This document shows, one piece after another, positions 1-8,009 of a DNA stretch of 58,662 nt (within the stretch, counting starts at the first letter, position 1; each line of letters starts with the position of its first letter). Where the stretch lies: NCBI RefSeq assembly GCF_049723235.1, contig NZ_JBNARB010000016.1, forward strand, positions 1-58,662. The letters run 5' to 3'. Source of the stretch: Thermovenabulum sp049723235. Its GTDB lineage: Bacteria; Bacillota; Thermosediminibacteria; Thermosediminibacterales; Thermosediminibacteraceae. A program made the translations under genes and the position numbers. The notes under the pieces were generated by a model. That model searched no databases and was not told the origin of the DNA. It saw only the letters and a program-made list of their open reading frames with translations.

Positions 1-42
1 CGGATGCCCTAAAATCGCTATTTCATCTGTCTCTCTGGTCAT
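1..42 (-). CDS. possible start of a gene running off the window edge
   Basis: An ATG 30 bases after the LytR stop opens a frame of 14 codons (MTRETDEIAILGHP) that runs off the window edge. The end of the fragment has a beta-strand plus 'LGHP' look that could lead into a P-loop (as in GTPases such as FeoB), but the motif itself is cut off, so no function is assigned. No good ribosome-binding site is visible, only a weak AGAG 9-12 bases upstream. It would be the last gene of the lytS-lytR transcript if real. Confidence 0.3.
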   Translation of the reverse strand, partial: MTRETDEIAILGHP

Positions 43-72
43 CGCAATTTACTCTAAAAGTCGAATGCCAAT

Positions 73-837
73 TTATATATCAAAAATTCTTTTCAGTTCT
101 TTTGCCTGGCGGCGGCTTACCGGAACTTCATCCTTTTCGTAACCCTGTATTGATAAAATGTAAGTTCCACCAAACCAGGGGATTATTTCCTTAACCTTTT
201 CTAAGTTCACGAGATAGCTTTTATGAGCCCTGAAAAAATTCGGGCTGTTTATTTTTTCTTCCAGTTCCGTCAGGGTATAAGCAGAATAAAATTCTCCGTA
301 TATTGTTTTAACTTTACTTCCCTTTTCCTCGGCCTCACAGTAACAGATTTCCTCGGGATATATTAGATGAATTCTGTTATTTTTCCAGAAAGATAGTTTC
401 TTGCAGCAGGGTTTTTCAAGGCTCCTCAAGTATTCCGCCACCTTTAAAATTTCATCCTTCTCTTTCCTGTTTCGAAAAATTTCTATTAGTTTGTTCACAG
501 TTTTTTCAATTCTGCTGGCGGAAAAGGGTTTTAAAATATAATCCACCGCATTTACTTCAAAGGCTTTTACAGCGAATTCGTCGTAAGCGGTAGCAAATAT
601 TATCAACGGCGATTTTTCTTTTTGAAGAATGTTTCGGGCTACTTCAAAACCGTCCATATCCCACAGTTTAATATCGAGAAAAACCACGTCGGGCTTTTTT
701 TCATCCACCTTTTCAATGGCTTCCTGACCCGAAAAAGCCTCATCTATTATTTTTATTTCCGGATAAGCTTCCAGAAGATATCTCAGTTCATCCCGGGCTG
801 GCGGTTCATCATCTACCAGCAGCGCGGTAATTTCCAT
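73..837 (-). CDS. LytTR-family response regulator
   Basis: A 254-aa response regulator. Residues 1-120 are a receiver domain: acidic pair DDE near residue 10, phospho-acceptor Asp in VVFLDIKLWDMDG (about residue 55), ATAYDE, and Lys in ILKPF. Residues 150-250 are a LytTR DNA-binding domain (FFRAHKSYLVNLEKV, PVSRRQAKELK). The start follows a GGAGGGAGG ribosome-binding site and lies inside the 3' end of the sensor kinase gene (29-base overlap), so the two are translationally coupled. LytTR regulators of this type next to a CstA/BtsT carrier usually control pyruvate or peptide uptake, so the cstA gene upstream in the same direction is the likely target (inference). Confidence 0.93.
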   Translation of the reverse strand: MEITALLVDDEPPARDELRYLLEAYPEIKIIDEAFSGQEAIEKVDEKKPDVVFLDIKLWDMDGFEVARNILQKEKSPLIIFATAYDEFAVKAFEVNAVDYILKPFSASRIEKTVNKLIEIFRNRKEKDEILKVAEYLRSLEKPCCKKLSFWKNNRIHLIYPEEICYCEAEEKGSKVKTIYGEFYSAYTLTELEEKINSPNFFRAHKSYLVNLEKVKEIIPWFGGTYILSIQGYEKDEVPVSRRQAKELKRIFDI

Positions 838-2539
838 AAGCCTCCCTCCAGGTCCTTTCGGTAGAAGGAATAAAGAACTTCACTTCAGTGCCCTTCATTA
901 ACTTCGTATTTATTCTTAAACGGCTTTCGGATCCATAAAGATTTTCCAGCCTGGCATTTACATTATATAATCCTATTTTCTCACCGCACTCCTTCTTATT
1001 CAGGAGATTTTCAACTCCATTTTCATCCATTCCAAGACCATTATCGGCAACAGTTATCTCTATTCCGCCTGTAACTTTTTTTGCTTTTATTAATACAACC
1101 CCGCCTTCCTTTTTCGGCAGCAAACCGTGTTTTACAGCATTTTCTACCAGGGGCTGCAAAATCAGCGGGGGTACCATTACATTGGTATCCGGTTCAATTT
1201 CGTAAACTACTTTTAATCTGTCGCCAAACCTTGCTTGTTCGATGGCAAGATAAGCCCTCACGTGTTCAAGTTCCTGTTCTAAAGGCACCATATCCTTAAC
1301 GGAGCTAAGGTTTTTTCTCAAGAATTCACCCAGGTAAATAAGAAGTGACCGTGCTTTTTCGGGGTTGCTGCGGCAGATGGAAACAATTGTATTTAGCGCG
1401 TTAAAGAGAAAATGGGGATTAATTTGAAACTGCAAAGCTTTTAACTCCGCTTTAGCAAGAAGCTTTGCCTGATATTCCATCTTTGAAAGCTCCAGCTGGG
1501 TGGAAAAAAGCTGGGCAAGCCCTTTAGCCAACCGAACATCGATATCGGTAATGCTGTTTTCCCTTACTTTATAAAGTTTAAGGCAGCCTATAACCTGGTC
1601 CTTTTCCTTCAAGGGCACGATTACCGCCGACCTTAACGGGCATTCGTTAATCCTGCATTCGATTTCTTCCTTATTTGAAGCTATCTGGCATTCGCCTGTT
1701 TCTAAAGCTTTTTGCGTAAGTTTTGTCAATACATTAATCTTGCTCTTATGGTGATCCTCTCCCGCCCCTATGTGTGCAAGTATCTGTTTATTATCGGTAA
1801 TCGCCACCGCATCGTAATTTACTTTTTCGTAAATTATCTTTGCCGCTTTGTAAGCGGAAAATTCATTTAAACCCTGCCTTAAATAGGGGAGTGTTTCCGA
1901 AGCGATTTCCAGTGCAATTTGCGCTTGATAGGCTCCTACCCTTTCCTGCTCGCCAAAGATGCTTTCTATTATCGATATAAAAAGCGCAATTCCTGCGGAG
2001 TTTACCGAAGTCATGGGGAACCATATCACCTTTACCAGATTCAGAGCAGCAGAAAAAGGTTTTGCAACGATCAATATAATAACCATCTGTAATAGCTCCA
2101 AAGCGATACCAATTAACAAAGCACTTTTCCAGCTTACCTTCCCATGATTTAATTTTTTATGCAAAAGACCGGCTATCGTTCCTTCGGTAAAAGTAGAAAG
2201 ACCGCAGGCCAGCGCGGTAAACCCTCCAATATCTATGGCCCACCTGTGAAATCCCGCGATGAATCCCGATAAAACACCAACAAAGGGCCCTCCTAAAAGT
2301 CCTCCTATTATGACACCTACCGCCCGGGAATTGGCAATAGCTCCATATACAGGAATACCCATATAAGTCCCGAGTATCCCGAAAGCTCCAAAAATAGCTG
2401 AAAGCAGTAATTTATCCTTAATTGAAACATGCTGCTTTAATATTAAATTTTTAAAAGCTCTGTTTTTTGAAAGAAGTAGAGCAATAATTATAAATATCCC
2501 CAGTCTATTAATAAGTCCTTTAAGGATTAAATAAGCCAT
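809..2539 (-). CDS. LytS-type sensor histidine kinase
   Basis: A 576-aa membrane sensor kinase. The first 195 residues form the 5TMR-LYT membrane domain (NSRAVGVIIGGLLGGP is the typical core). A GAF-like domain follows (about 205-350, with a Cys-containing loop CRINECPLRSAVIVPL). Then comes the LytS-class phospho-acceptor motif FQINPHFLFNALNTI (about 370) and an HATPase_c domain with N-box PLVENAVKHG and G-box DNGLGM. It is expected to phosphorylate the overlapping LytR. The start ATG has a GGGGG Shine-Dalgarno about 9 bases upstream. In the BtsS/YpdA branch the LYT membrane domain senses pyruvate; pyruvate as ligand here is inferred from the neighbouring cstA. Confidence 0.94.
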   Translation of the reverse strand: MAYLILKGLINRLGIFIIIALLLSKNRAFKNLILKQHVSIKDKLLLSAIFGAFGILGTYMGIPVYGAIANSRAVGVIIGGLLGGPFVGVLSGFIAGFHRWAIDIGGFTALACGLSTFTEGTIAGLLHKKLNHGKVSWKSALLIGIALELLQMVIILIVAKPFSAALNLVKVIWFPMTSVNSAGIALFISIIESIFGEQERVGAYQAQIALEIASETLPYLRQGLNEFSAYKAAKIIYEKVNYDAVAITDNKQILAHIGAGEDHHKSKINVLTKLTQKALETGECQIASNKEEIECRINECPLRSAVIVPLKEKDQVIGCLKLYKVRENSITDIDVRLAKGLAQLFSTQLELSKMEYQAKLLAKAELKALQFQINPHFLFNALNTIVSICRSNPEKARSLLIYLGEFLRKNLSSVKDMVPLEQELEHVRAYLAIEQARFGDRLKVVYEIEPDTNVMVPPLILQPLVENAVKHGLLPKKEGGVVLIKAKKVTGGIEITVADNGLGMDENGVENLLNKKECGEKIGLYNVNARLENLYGSESRLRINTKLMKGTEVKFFIPSTERTWREAYGNYRAAGR

Positions 2540-2616
2540 TAAAGCTTACCCCCAAAAATATTCTCTCCATCAATAATCTTTATAATATAAATATACCATA
2601 TTTATGAGATTTTTAA

Positions 2617-3141
2617 TTAATTTTTTGATTTTCCATTTTTCTCTGTTTTTAAGACCTTTTCCAGGTTTTTTCCCCAACGGCTGACAATTACCTTTTCGTT
2701 TTTTAGATCCACTGCGGCTATATTTATTCTGCTCCATCCCTTTAATAAAAAAAGGTAGCTCTTTTCAAAGGAATAACTTTTAATAGATTTTTCTACCTTT
2801 TCCTCAAGGCCCTCATCTAATATCGCTATCCCGTTTACAATGGTGCACATATGGTCTTTATCAGGATTTACGTAATTATCGTGAATTTTCTTGAGCAACC
2901 CGCTAAAAAGCTGAAAATCCTTTTCTTCAAATCTTTTTTCAAATAACTTTATTGCATAATACTCATTAGTATAATAGGAGTCAATAACATCATTGGGAGT
3001 TAAAAAGGTTCTAACATGTTTTGCGTGGTATTTTGCAAAAAGATCAAATTTATTTTCATCAATTAAATAATCTTTTTCTATATCAAAAAATGGTTTTAAT
3101 TTGTTGTATATTATTTCTAAGTACTCTGCCGGTTCCATCAA
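2617..3141 (-). CDS. conserved hypothetical protein between cstA and lytS
   Basis: A 174-aa soluble, acidic and aromatic-rich protein that I cannot assign to a named family. It has no signal peptide or membrane segment. It is strongly predicted to be alpha/beta, with DYL..NKFDLFAKYHAKH near the N-terminus and a Lys-rich tail. The SD GGGAGG is 8 bases from a TTG (3141) and 11 bases from the following ATG (3138), so either may be the start. It sits between cstA and lytS on the same strand, which suggests it is an accessory or feedback component of the LytSR-CstA uptake system (inference from context only). Confidence 0.75.
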   Translation of the reverse strand: MMEPAEYLEIIYNKLKPFFDIEKDYLIDENKFDLFAKYHAKHVRTFLTPNDVIDSYYTNEYYAIKLFEKRFEEKDFQLFSGLLKKIHDNYVNPDKDHMCTIVNGIAILDEGLEEKVEKSIKSYSFEKSYLFLLKGWSRINIAAVDLKNEKVIVSRWGKNLEKVLKTEKNGKSKN

Positions 3142-3170
3142 GCCTTAATCCTCCCTTCTTTAAAGATAAA

Positions 3171-3193
3171 GGAGGTGGGTATTCACCCACCCC
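3171..3193 (-). other. stem-loop between cstA and the downstream gene
   Basis: GGTGGGT/ACCCACC arms with a 4-base loop lie in the 64-base gap after the cstA stop. On the transcribed (minus) strand the hairpin is followed by a T/C-rich stretch but not a clean T-run, so it is more likely a partial terminator or mRNA-stabilising element that lowers expression of the downstream lytSR genes relative to cstA. Confidence 0.45.
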
Positions 3194-3205
3194 TTTAATT
3201 TTTAA

Positions 3206-4819
3206 TTACATTTTTATATTTGTATTTTTACCCGTTTTTTTATTCGTCAGGGTGTTATAAGTTACAACTATCAGAATAATCGAGAGGACGAAAAGCGCCA
3301 CCGCTAAAAATACCAACAGGTAATTTTTTGCAATATAGAAGTTCTTCATTAAAAGCAAGGTAGCTGTGAGGGTAACTGCAAACATCCAGATCATAGGCAC
3401 TAAAGTAAACGTTGGGTTCTTACCGGTTTTTATGAACCATGCGGTCAATGCCAGTAATGCTAAAGCCGCAAGGAGCTGGTTTGAAGAACCGAAAATGGGC
3501 CATATCTTCTGATAACCGTAGGTCACTAAAACATAGGAAATAATTACGGTTATAGCGGTAGCTACGTATTTATCCGCAATCCAGCTGGTTTTGCCGGTTT
3601 CGGATTCAAAATATTCCTGGAAAATATATCTGGCAAGTCTTGTAGCGGTATCCAAACTGGTAAGAGCAAAGGCTGAGAAAGCCAGGGTTATAAATACCTT
3701 GCCAAATTCTTTTGGAACTCCAAAACTGCTCATAAATTCAGAAACACCGTTAGCAAAAATTACTGCAGGCGCTCCTTGAGCTTTTGCCACGTAAGATACA
3801 GATATTAGAGAAACAATAGCAAGAAGTCCTTCAATTAACATTGCACCGTAACCTACGAACCGGGTATCTTTTTCGCTGTCAATTTGTTTTGCAGTGGTAC
3901 CTGAACTTACGAGGGAATGGAAACCGGAAATTGCGCCACAGGCTACGGTAACGAAAAGTATCGGGAAAAGATACTGGGGTCCTGCACTGGTAACAACCGT
4001 AAAACCCTTAAAAGCTTGAAGTTGAAGCGTCGGTCTCATTATAATAATCCCCAGAGCACCGCCAATGAGCATAGCGTAAAGTATAAAGGAATTCAGGTAA
4101 TCCCTGGGCTGAAGCAGTAACCATACGGGTAATACCGATGCAAAGAAAACGTATACAAGAAGGATATACTGCCAGGTTTCCTTACTTAACTGGAGGAAGG
4201 GGTATTTGTAGCCTATCCATATGGAAAGGAAGATTACTGCAACACCAATTATTGTTGAAACAGCTAAATTTGCATTTCTCCTGTAAACAAACTCACCAAA
4301 CAGCATTGCAATAAAAATAAACAAAACCGATGCGGTTCCCGCTGCCGGAGTTGCTGCAAAAGCATCTGCGGTTATGCTCGTAAAAGCACCTACCACCAGA
4401 ATCAGTGTAAGCCAGGCATAGATGTTAAATAGCTTTTTCCCTGTTTTGCCAATATTGGCTTCAATGATTTCGCCTATGGATTTACCCTTGTGTCTGATGG
4501 ATGCTAAAAGAGCTCCAAAATCGTGAACTCCACCTACAAATATACTGCCTATCACTATCCACAAATACACCGGCAGCCATCCGAAAATAGCCGCCTGAAT
4601 AGGTCCCGCAATAGGGCCCGCTCCCGCAATGGAGGCAAAATGATGCCCGAGAAGTACAAATCTATTAGTTGGCACATAGTCTACGCCGTCGTAAAGTTCA
4701 TGAGCGGGAGTTTTCCTGTCTACAGATATCCCCCACTGTTTTGCCAGGTAGGCACCATAAGTGGCATAGGCCGCAATGAAAAGCACGGCACCCAGAATAA
4801 GAAGAACCAATGAATTCAT
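3206..4819 (-). CDS. cstA: CstA-family carbon starvation / pyruvate carrier
   Basis: A 537-aa polytopic inner-membrane protein of the short CstA type. It has the family hallmarks NRFVLLGHHFASIAGAGPI and the GPIQAAIFGWLPVYLWI stretch at the N-terminus, GAISGFHSLVSSGTTAKQI in the middle, and 14-16 hydrophobic segments. CstA/BtsT proteins import pyruvate or peptides. A strong AGGAGG lies 9-10 bases before the ATG. The operon continues into the 174-aa gene and lytS-lytR, an order that fits a LytTR-controlled uptake system. The substrate cannot be read from the sequence; pyruvate is the best guess. Confidence 0.93.
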   Translation of the reverse strand: MNSLVLLILGAVLFIAAYATYGAYLAKQWGISVDRKTPAHELYDGVDYVPTNRFVLLGHHFASIAGAGPIAGPIQAAIFGWLPVYLWIVIGSIFVGGVHDFGALLASIRHKGKSIGEIIEANIGKTGKKLFNIYAWLTLILVVGAFTSITADAFAATPAAGTASVLFIFIAMLFGEFVYRRNANLAVSTIIGVAVIFLSIWIGYKYPFLQLSKETWQYILLVYVFFASVLPVWLLLQPRDYLNSFILYAMLIGGALGIIIMRPTLQLQAFKGFTVVTSAGPQYLFPILFVTVACGAISGFHSLVSSGTTAKQIDSEKDTRFVGYGAMLIEGLLAIVSLISVSYVAKAQGAPAVIFANGVSEFMSSFGVPKEFGKVFITLAFSAFALTSLDTATRLARYIFQEYFESETGKTSWIADKYVATAITVIISYVLVTYGYQKIWPIFGSSNQLLAALALLALTAWFIKTGKNPTFTLVPMIWMFAVTLTATLLLMKNFYIAKNYLLVFLAVALFVLSIILIVVTYNTLTNKKTGKNTNIKM

Positions 4820-4884
4820 TAGTCCAACCTCCTTTTGAATATTAAGCGGATAAATAAATTAAATTCCTATGCTATTAAATCTTT

Positions 4885-4905
4885 CCCCTTATCCCCCCCT
4901 TATCC
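4885..4905 (-). promoter_or_regulatory. 11-bp-spaced direct repeat in the cstA leader
   Basis: GGATAAGGGG occurs twice on the minus strand (4905-4896 and 4894-4885), with an 11-base period, close to one helical turn. The repeat is about 66-86 bases upstream of the cstA ATG. Tandem direct repeats are the usual form of LytTR-type sites, so this may be a LytR operator, but the sequence does not match a published LytTR consensus that I can recall. It could equally be an RNA leader element. A TATAAT-like box lies upstream near 4970-4975. Confidence 0.35.
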
Positions 4906-5058
4906 AGTTTTTTGCGAAATTTGGGGTAATTTTAATACTAATATAAATATACTAATATTCAGTTTATTTTATTATACCTTCAGGCTTTCTTAGTGTAATC
5001 TGCTTTTCCCCGAACGGCAAAAAAATAGCTTCCATCGGCACAAATTACGGAGTAATCG

Positions 5059-5084
5059 AAAAAGCCATCCCTAATTGAGATGGC
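5059..5084 (-). terminator. intrinsic terminator downstream of uvrA
   Basis: GCCATC/GATGGC stem (arms 5079-5084 and 5064-5069) followed on the minus strand by TTTTTC. It lies 32-57 bases after the uvrA stop and is the second of two hairpins there. Confidence 0.7.
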
Positions 5085-5100
5085 TTCTATTATTTCAATT

Positions 5101-5141
5101 AAAAGGCTGGAAAGGTTATTTAAAAACCTTTCCAGCCTTTT
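5101..5141 (-). terminator. hairpin built on the last uvrA codons
   Basis: A perfect 17-bp inverted repeat (arm AAAAGGCTGGAAAGGTT) with a 7-base loop. The upstream arm encodes the last residues of UvrA and the TAA stop (5116-5118) lies at the loop edge. The downstream arm ends in TTTT but lacks a long T-run, so it may act with the second hairpin at 5059-5084. Confidence 0.65.
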
Positions 5142-7983
5142 TTAAAGAGCTAAAATTTATTGCCTCTTTTTCAAAAACCTTTTTCAAAAACATTCCCGTG
5201 TAGGAGTTTTCATTTTCCGCTATTTCTTCTGGGGTGCCTACCGCTATTACCTGTCCGCCCCTTTCCCCGCCTTCGGGGCCTAAGTCAATTATATAGTCTG
5301 CCACTTTTATCACATCCAGGTTGTGCTCGATTACTATAACGGTGCTTCCACCGTCCACCAGCCTCTGAAGGACATCCAACAATTTTATTATATCCGCCGG
5401 GTGAAGCCCTGTGGTGGGTTCATCCAGAATATACAGGGTCTTGCCGTTACTTTTTCTGGATAACTCCGTAGCAAGCTTTACCCTCTGGGCTTCTCCTCCG
5501 GACAAGGTGGTGGAAGGTTGTCCGAGCTTTATATAGCCCAGGCCCACATCCCGCAAAGTTTCTAATTTCCTCTTAATTTTGGGATGGTTTTCAAAAAACT
5601 CTAAGGCCTCATCCACGGTCATATCAAGGACATCAGCAATGTTTTTTCCCTTATACCTTATTTCAAGGGTTTCCCGGTTGTACCTCTTCCCTTTACATAC
5701 CTCACAGGGGACATAAACATCCGCAAGAAAATGCATTTCAATCTTTATTATGCCGTCCCCTTTGCAGGCCTCGCACCTTCCGCCCTTTACATTGAAGCTG
5801 AACCGACCCGGCCTGTAACCCCTCATCCTTGCTTCCACCGTTTGGGCAAAAACTTCTCTTATATCGTTGAAAGCTCCCGTATAGGTAGCCGGGTTCGAAC
5901 GGGGGGTTCTTCCAATAGGAGATTGGTCCACGTTTATAACTTTTTCGAAAAATTCCACACCCTCGATAGAATCATAAACTCCGGTGTTGGCCCGCACATT
6001 GTAAAGCTTTTCCTTTAACGCCTTGTAGAGTATTTCGTTAACAAGGGTGCTCTTTCCCGAACCGGAAACCCCGGTTACGCAGGTAAAAAGTCCCACCGGG
6101 AAGGAAACATCAATGCTTTTCAGGTTGTGTTCCCTGCACCCCCTGAGGGTAAGCCATCTTCCATCGGGAATACGCCTTCTTTCCGGTATTTCAATCCTCA
6201 ATTTCCCTGATAGGTAACGCCCTGTCAGGGATTCCTCGCATTTTTCAATTTCTTCCGGAGGGCCGGCAGCAACAACCCTTCCGCCCTTTTCTCCCGCACC
6301 GGGACCGATATCAATAATATAATCGGCAGAGCGCATGGTGTCTTCGTCGTGTTCCACCACTATGACCGTATTGCCAAGATCCCGTAGCCCTTTTAATGTG
6401 TTTATAAGTTTTTCGTTATCCCGCTGGTGAAGGCCGATGCTCGGTTCGTCCAAGATATAAAGCACTCCCACCAGCCTTGACCCTATCTGGGTGGCAAGCC
6501 TTATTCTCTGGGCCTCTCCTCCCGACAGGGTACCGGAAGCCCTGTCCAATGTAAGGTAGTCCAGGCCCACATCCATCAGGAAATTCAGCCGGTTTTTTAT
6601 TTCCTTAAGAATCTGGTGGGCAATCACCTTTTCCTTTTCCGTAAGTTGGAGGTTCTCAAAGAACTCCAAAGCATCCCTTACCGAAAGGGCACTTACCTGG
6701 GCGATGGATCTACCGTTTATTTTTACCGCCAGGCTTTCGGGTTTTAAACGCGCTCCATTGCAGGCGGGGCATGGCTTCGTGCTCATATACTCCTCTATTT
6801 CTTCCCGGGACCATTCCGAATCCGTTTCCTGGTAGCGCCTCTTTAAATTGTTAATAACCCCTTCAAAATAGCTTTTAAAATGGCGGGTACCCGAATATCT
6901 CCCTTCAAAGGTGAATTCAATAAGCTCGTCGGAACCGTAAAGGAGTATATTTATCATCTTTTCCTCCATTTTCTCAAGGGGAGTATCTACATCGTACCCG
7001 TAATGCTCGAGAACCGCTTGAAGCATCTGAAAATATATCCCGTCAGGGCTGGAATTCCACGGTGCTATGGCACCTTCCGCCACCGATTTTGTTTTATCGG
7101 GTATTACCAGGTCCGGGTCAATTTCCATGTTTATACCCAAACCGCTGCAAACGGGGCATGCACCGTAGGGGCTGTTGAAGGAAAACATCCTGGGGGTTAT
7201 TTCTTCAATGCTTATCCCGCAGTCGGGACAGGCGAAATTCTGGGAAAACAGAATCTCTTCTTTTTCCACCACATCAATTAAGACGAGCCCCTCCGCCTTC
7301 GAAAGGGCAACTTCTATCGAATCGGCGAGCCTGGATTCTATACCTTTCTTTACGGTTAGCCGGTCCACAATTATTTCTATATCGTGTTTTTTATTCTTAT
7401 CAAGTTTAATATCTTCCGAGGTTTCGTATATTACTTTGTCCACCCTTATCCTTACAAATCCTTCCTTTTTAATTTTCTCAAAGAGTTTCTGGTATTCACC
7501 CTTCCTGCCCCTGACAACAGGGGCTAAAACCTGTATTTTAGTCCCTTCCGGAAGAGCCATTATGGAGTCCACCATCTGGTCCACCGTCTGCTGGGATATC
7601 TCCCTGCCGCATTTCGGGCAGTGAGGCTTGCCGATCCTCGCAAATAAAAGCCTTAAATAATCGTAAATTTCCGTTACCGTCCCCACTGTGGATCTGGGAT
7701 TTTTACTGGTCGTTTTCTGGTCAATGGAGATCGCAGGAGAAAGCCCCTCGATGTAGTCCACGTCGGGTTTCTCCATCTGGCCCAAAAACTGTCGGGCATA
7801 GGCTGAAAGGGACTCCACGTACCTCCTCTGTCCTTCAGCGTAAATGGTGTCAAAAGCAAGGGTGGACTTCCCCGATCCAGAAATACCGGTTATCACCACC
7901 AGTTTATCCCTGGGAATTTCCACATCTATATTTTTCAGGTTGTGTTCTCTTGCACCTTTTACTATTATCTTATCTTTGCTCAT
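5116..7983 (-). CDS. uvrA: excinuclease ABC subunit A
   Basis: A 955-aa UvrA, the damage-recognition ATPase of nucleotide excision repair. It has two ABC modules: Walker A GISGSGKST near residue 32 and GVSGSGKST near 640, signatures LSGGEAQRI and LSGGEAQRV, and Walker B ILDEPSIGLH and ILDEPTTGLH. Zinc-binding Cys pairs are present (CPDC..CPVC in the first half, CEAC..CEVC in the second). The length is normal. It follows uvrB by 26 bases and the two form one operon. The gene's 3' end forms part of a terminator hairpin. UvrA loads UvrB at bulky lesions in the cytoplasm. Confidence 0.99.
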   Translation of the reverse strand: MSKDKIIVKGAREHNLKNIDVEIPRDKLVVITGISGSGKSTLAFDTIYAEGQRRYVESLSAYARQFLGQMEKPDVDYIEGLSPAISIDQKTTSKNPRSTVGTVTEIYDYLRLLFARIGKPHCPKCGREISQQTVDQMVDSIMALPEGTKIQVLAPVVRGRKGEYQKLFEKIKKEGFVRIRVDKVIYETSEDIKLDKNKKHDIEIIVDRLTVKKGIESRLADSIEVALSKAEGLVLIDVVEKEEILFSQNFACPDCGISIEEITPRMFSFNSPYGACPVCSGLGINMEIDPDLVIPDKTKSVAEGAIAPWNSSPDGIYFQMLQAVLEHYGYDVDTPLEKMEEKMINILLYGSDELIEFTFEGRYSGTRHFKSYFEGVINNLKRRYQETDSEWSREEIEEYMSTKPCPACNGARLKPESLAVKINGRSIAQVSALSVRDALEFFENLQLTEKEKVIAHQILKEIKNRLNFLMDVGLDYLTLDRASGTLSGGEAQRIRLATQIGSRLVGVLYILDEPSIGLHQRDNEKLINTLKGLRDLGNTVIVVEHDEDTMRSADYIIDIGPGAGEKGGRVVAAGPPEEIEKCEESLTGRYLSGKLRIEIPERRRIPDGRWLTLRGCREHNLKSIDVSFPVGLFTCVTGVSGSGKSTLVNEILYKALKEKLYNVRANTGVYDSIEGVEFFEKVINVDQSPIGRTPRSNPATYTGAFNDIREVFAQTVEARMRGYRPGRFSFNVKGGRCEACKGDGIIKIEMHFLADVYVPCEVCKGKRYNRETLEIRYKGKNIADVLDMTVDEALEFFENHPKIKRKLETLRDVGLGYIKLGQPSTTLSGGEAQRVKLATELSRKSNGKTLYILDEPTTGLHPADIIKLLDVLQRLVDGGSTVIVIEHNLDVIKVADYIIDLGPEGGERGGQVIAVGTPEEIAENENSYTGMFLKKVFEKEAINFSSLKKAGKVFK

Positions 7984-8009
7984 TTTTATCTAACCTTCCC
8001 CAAAGCTTT

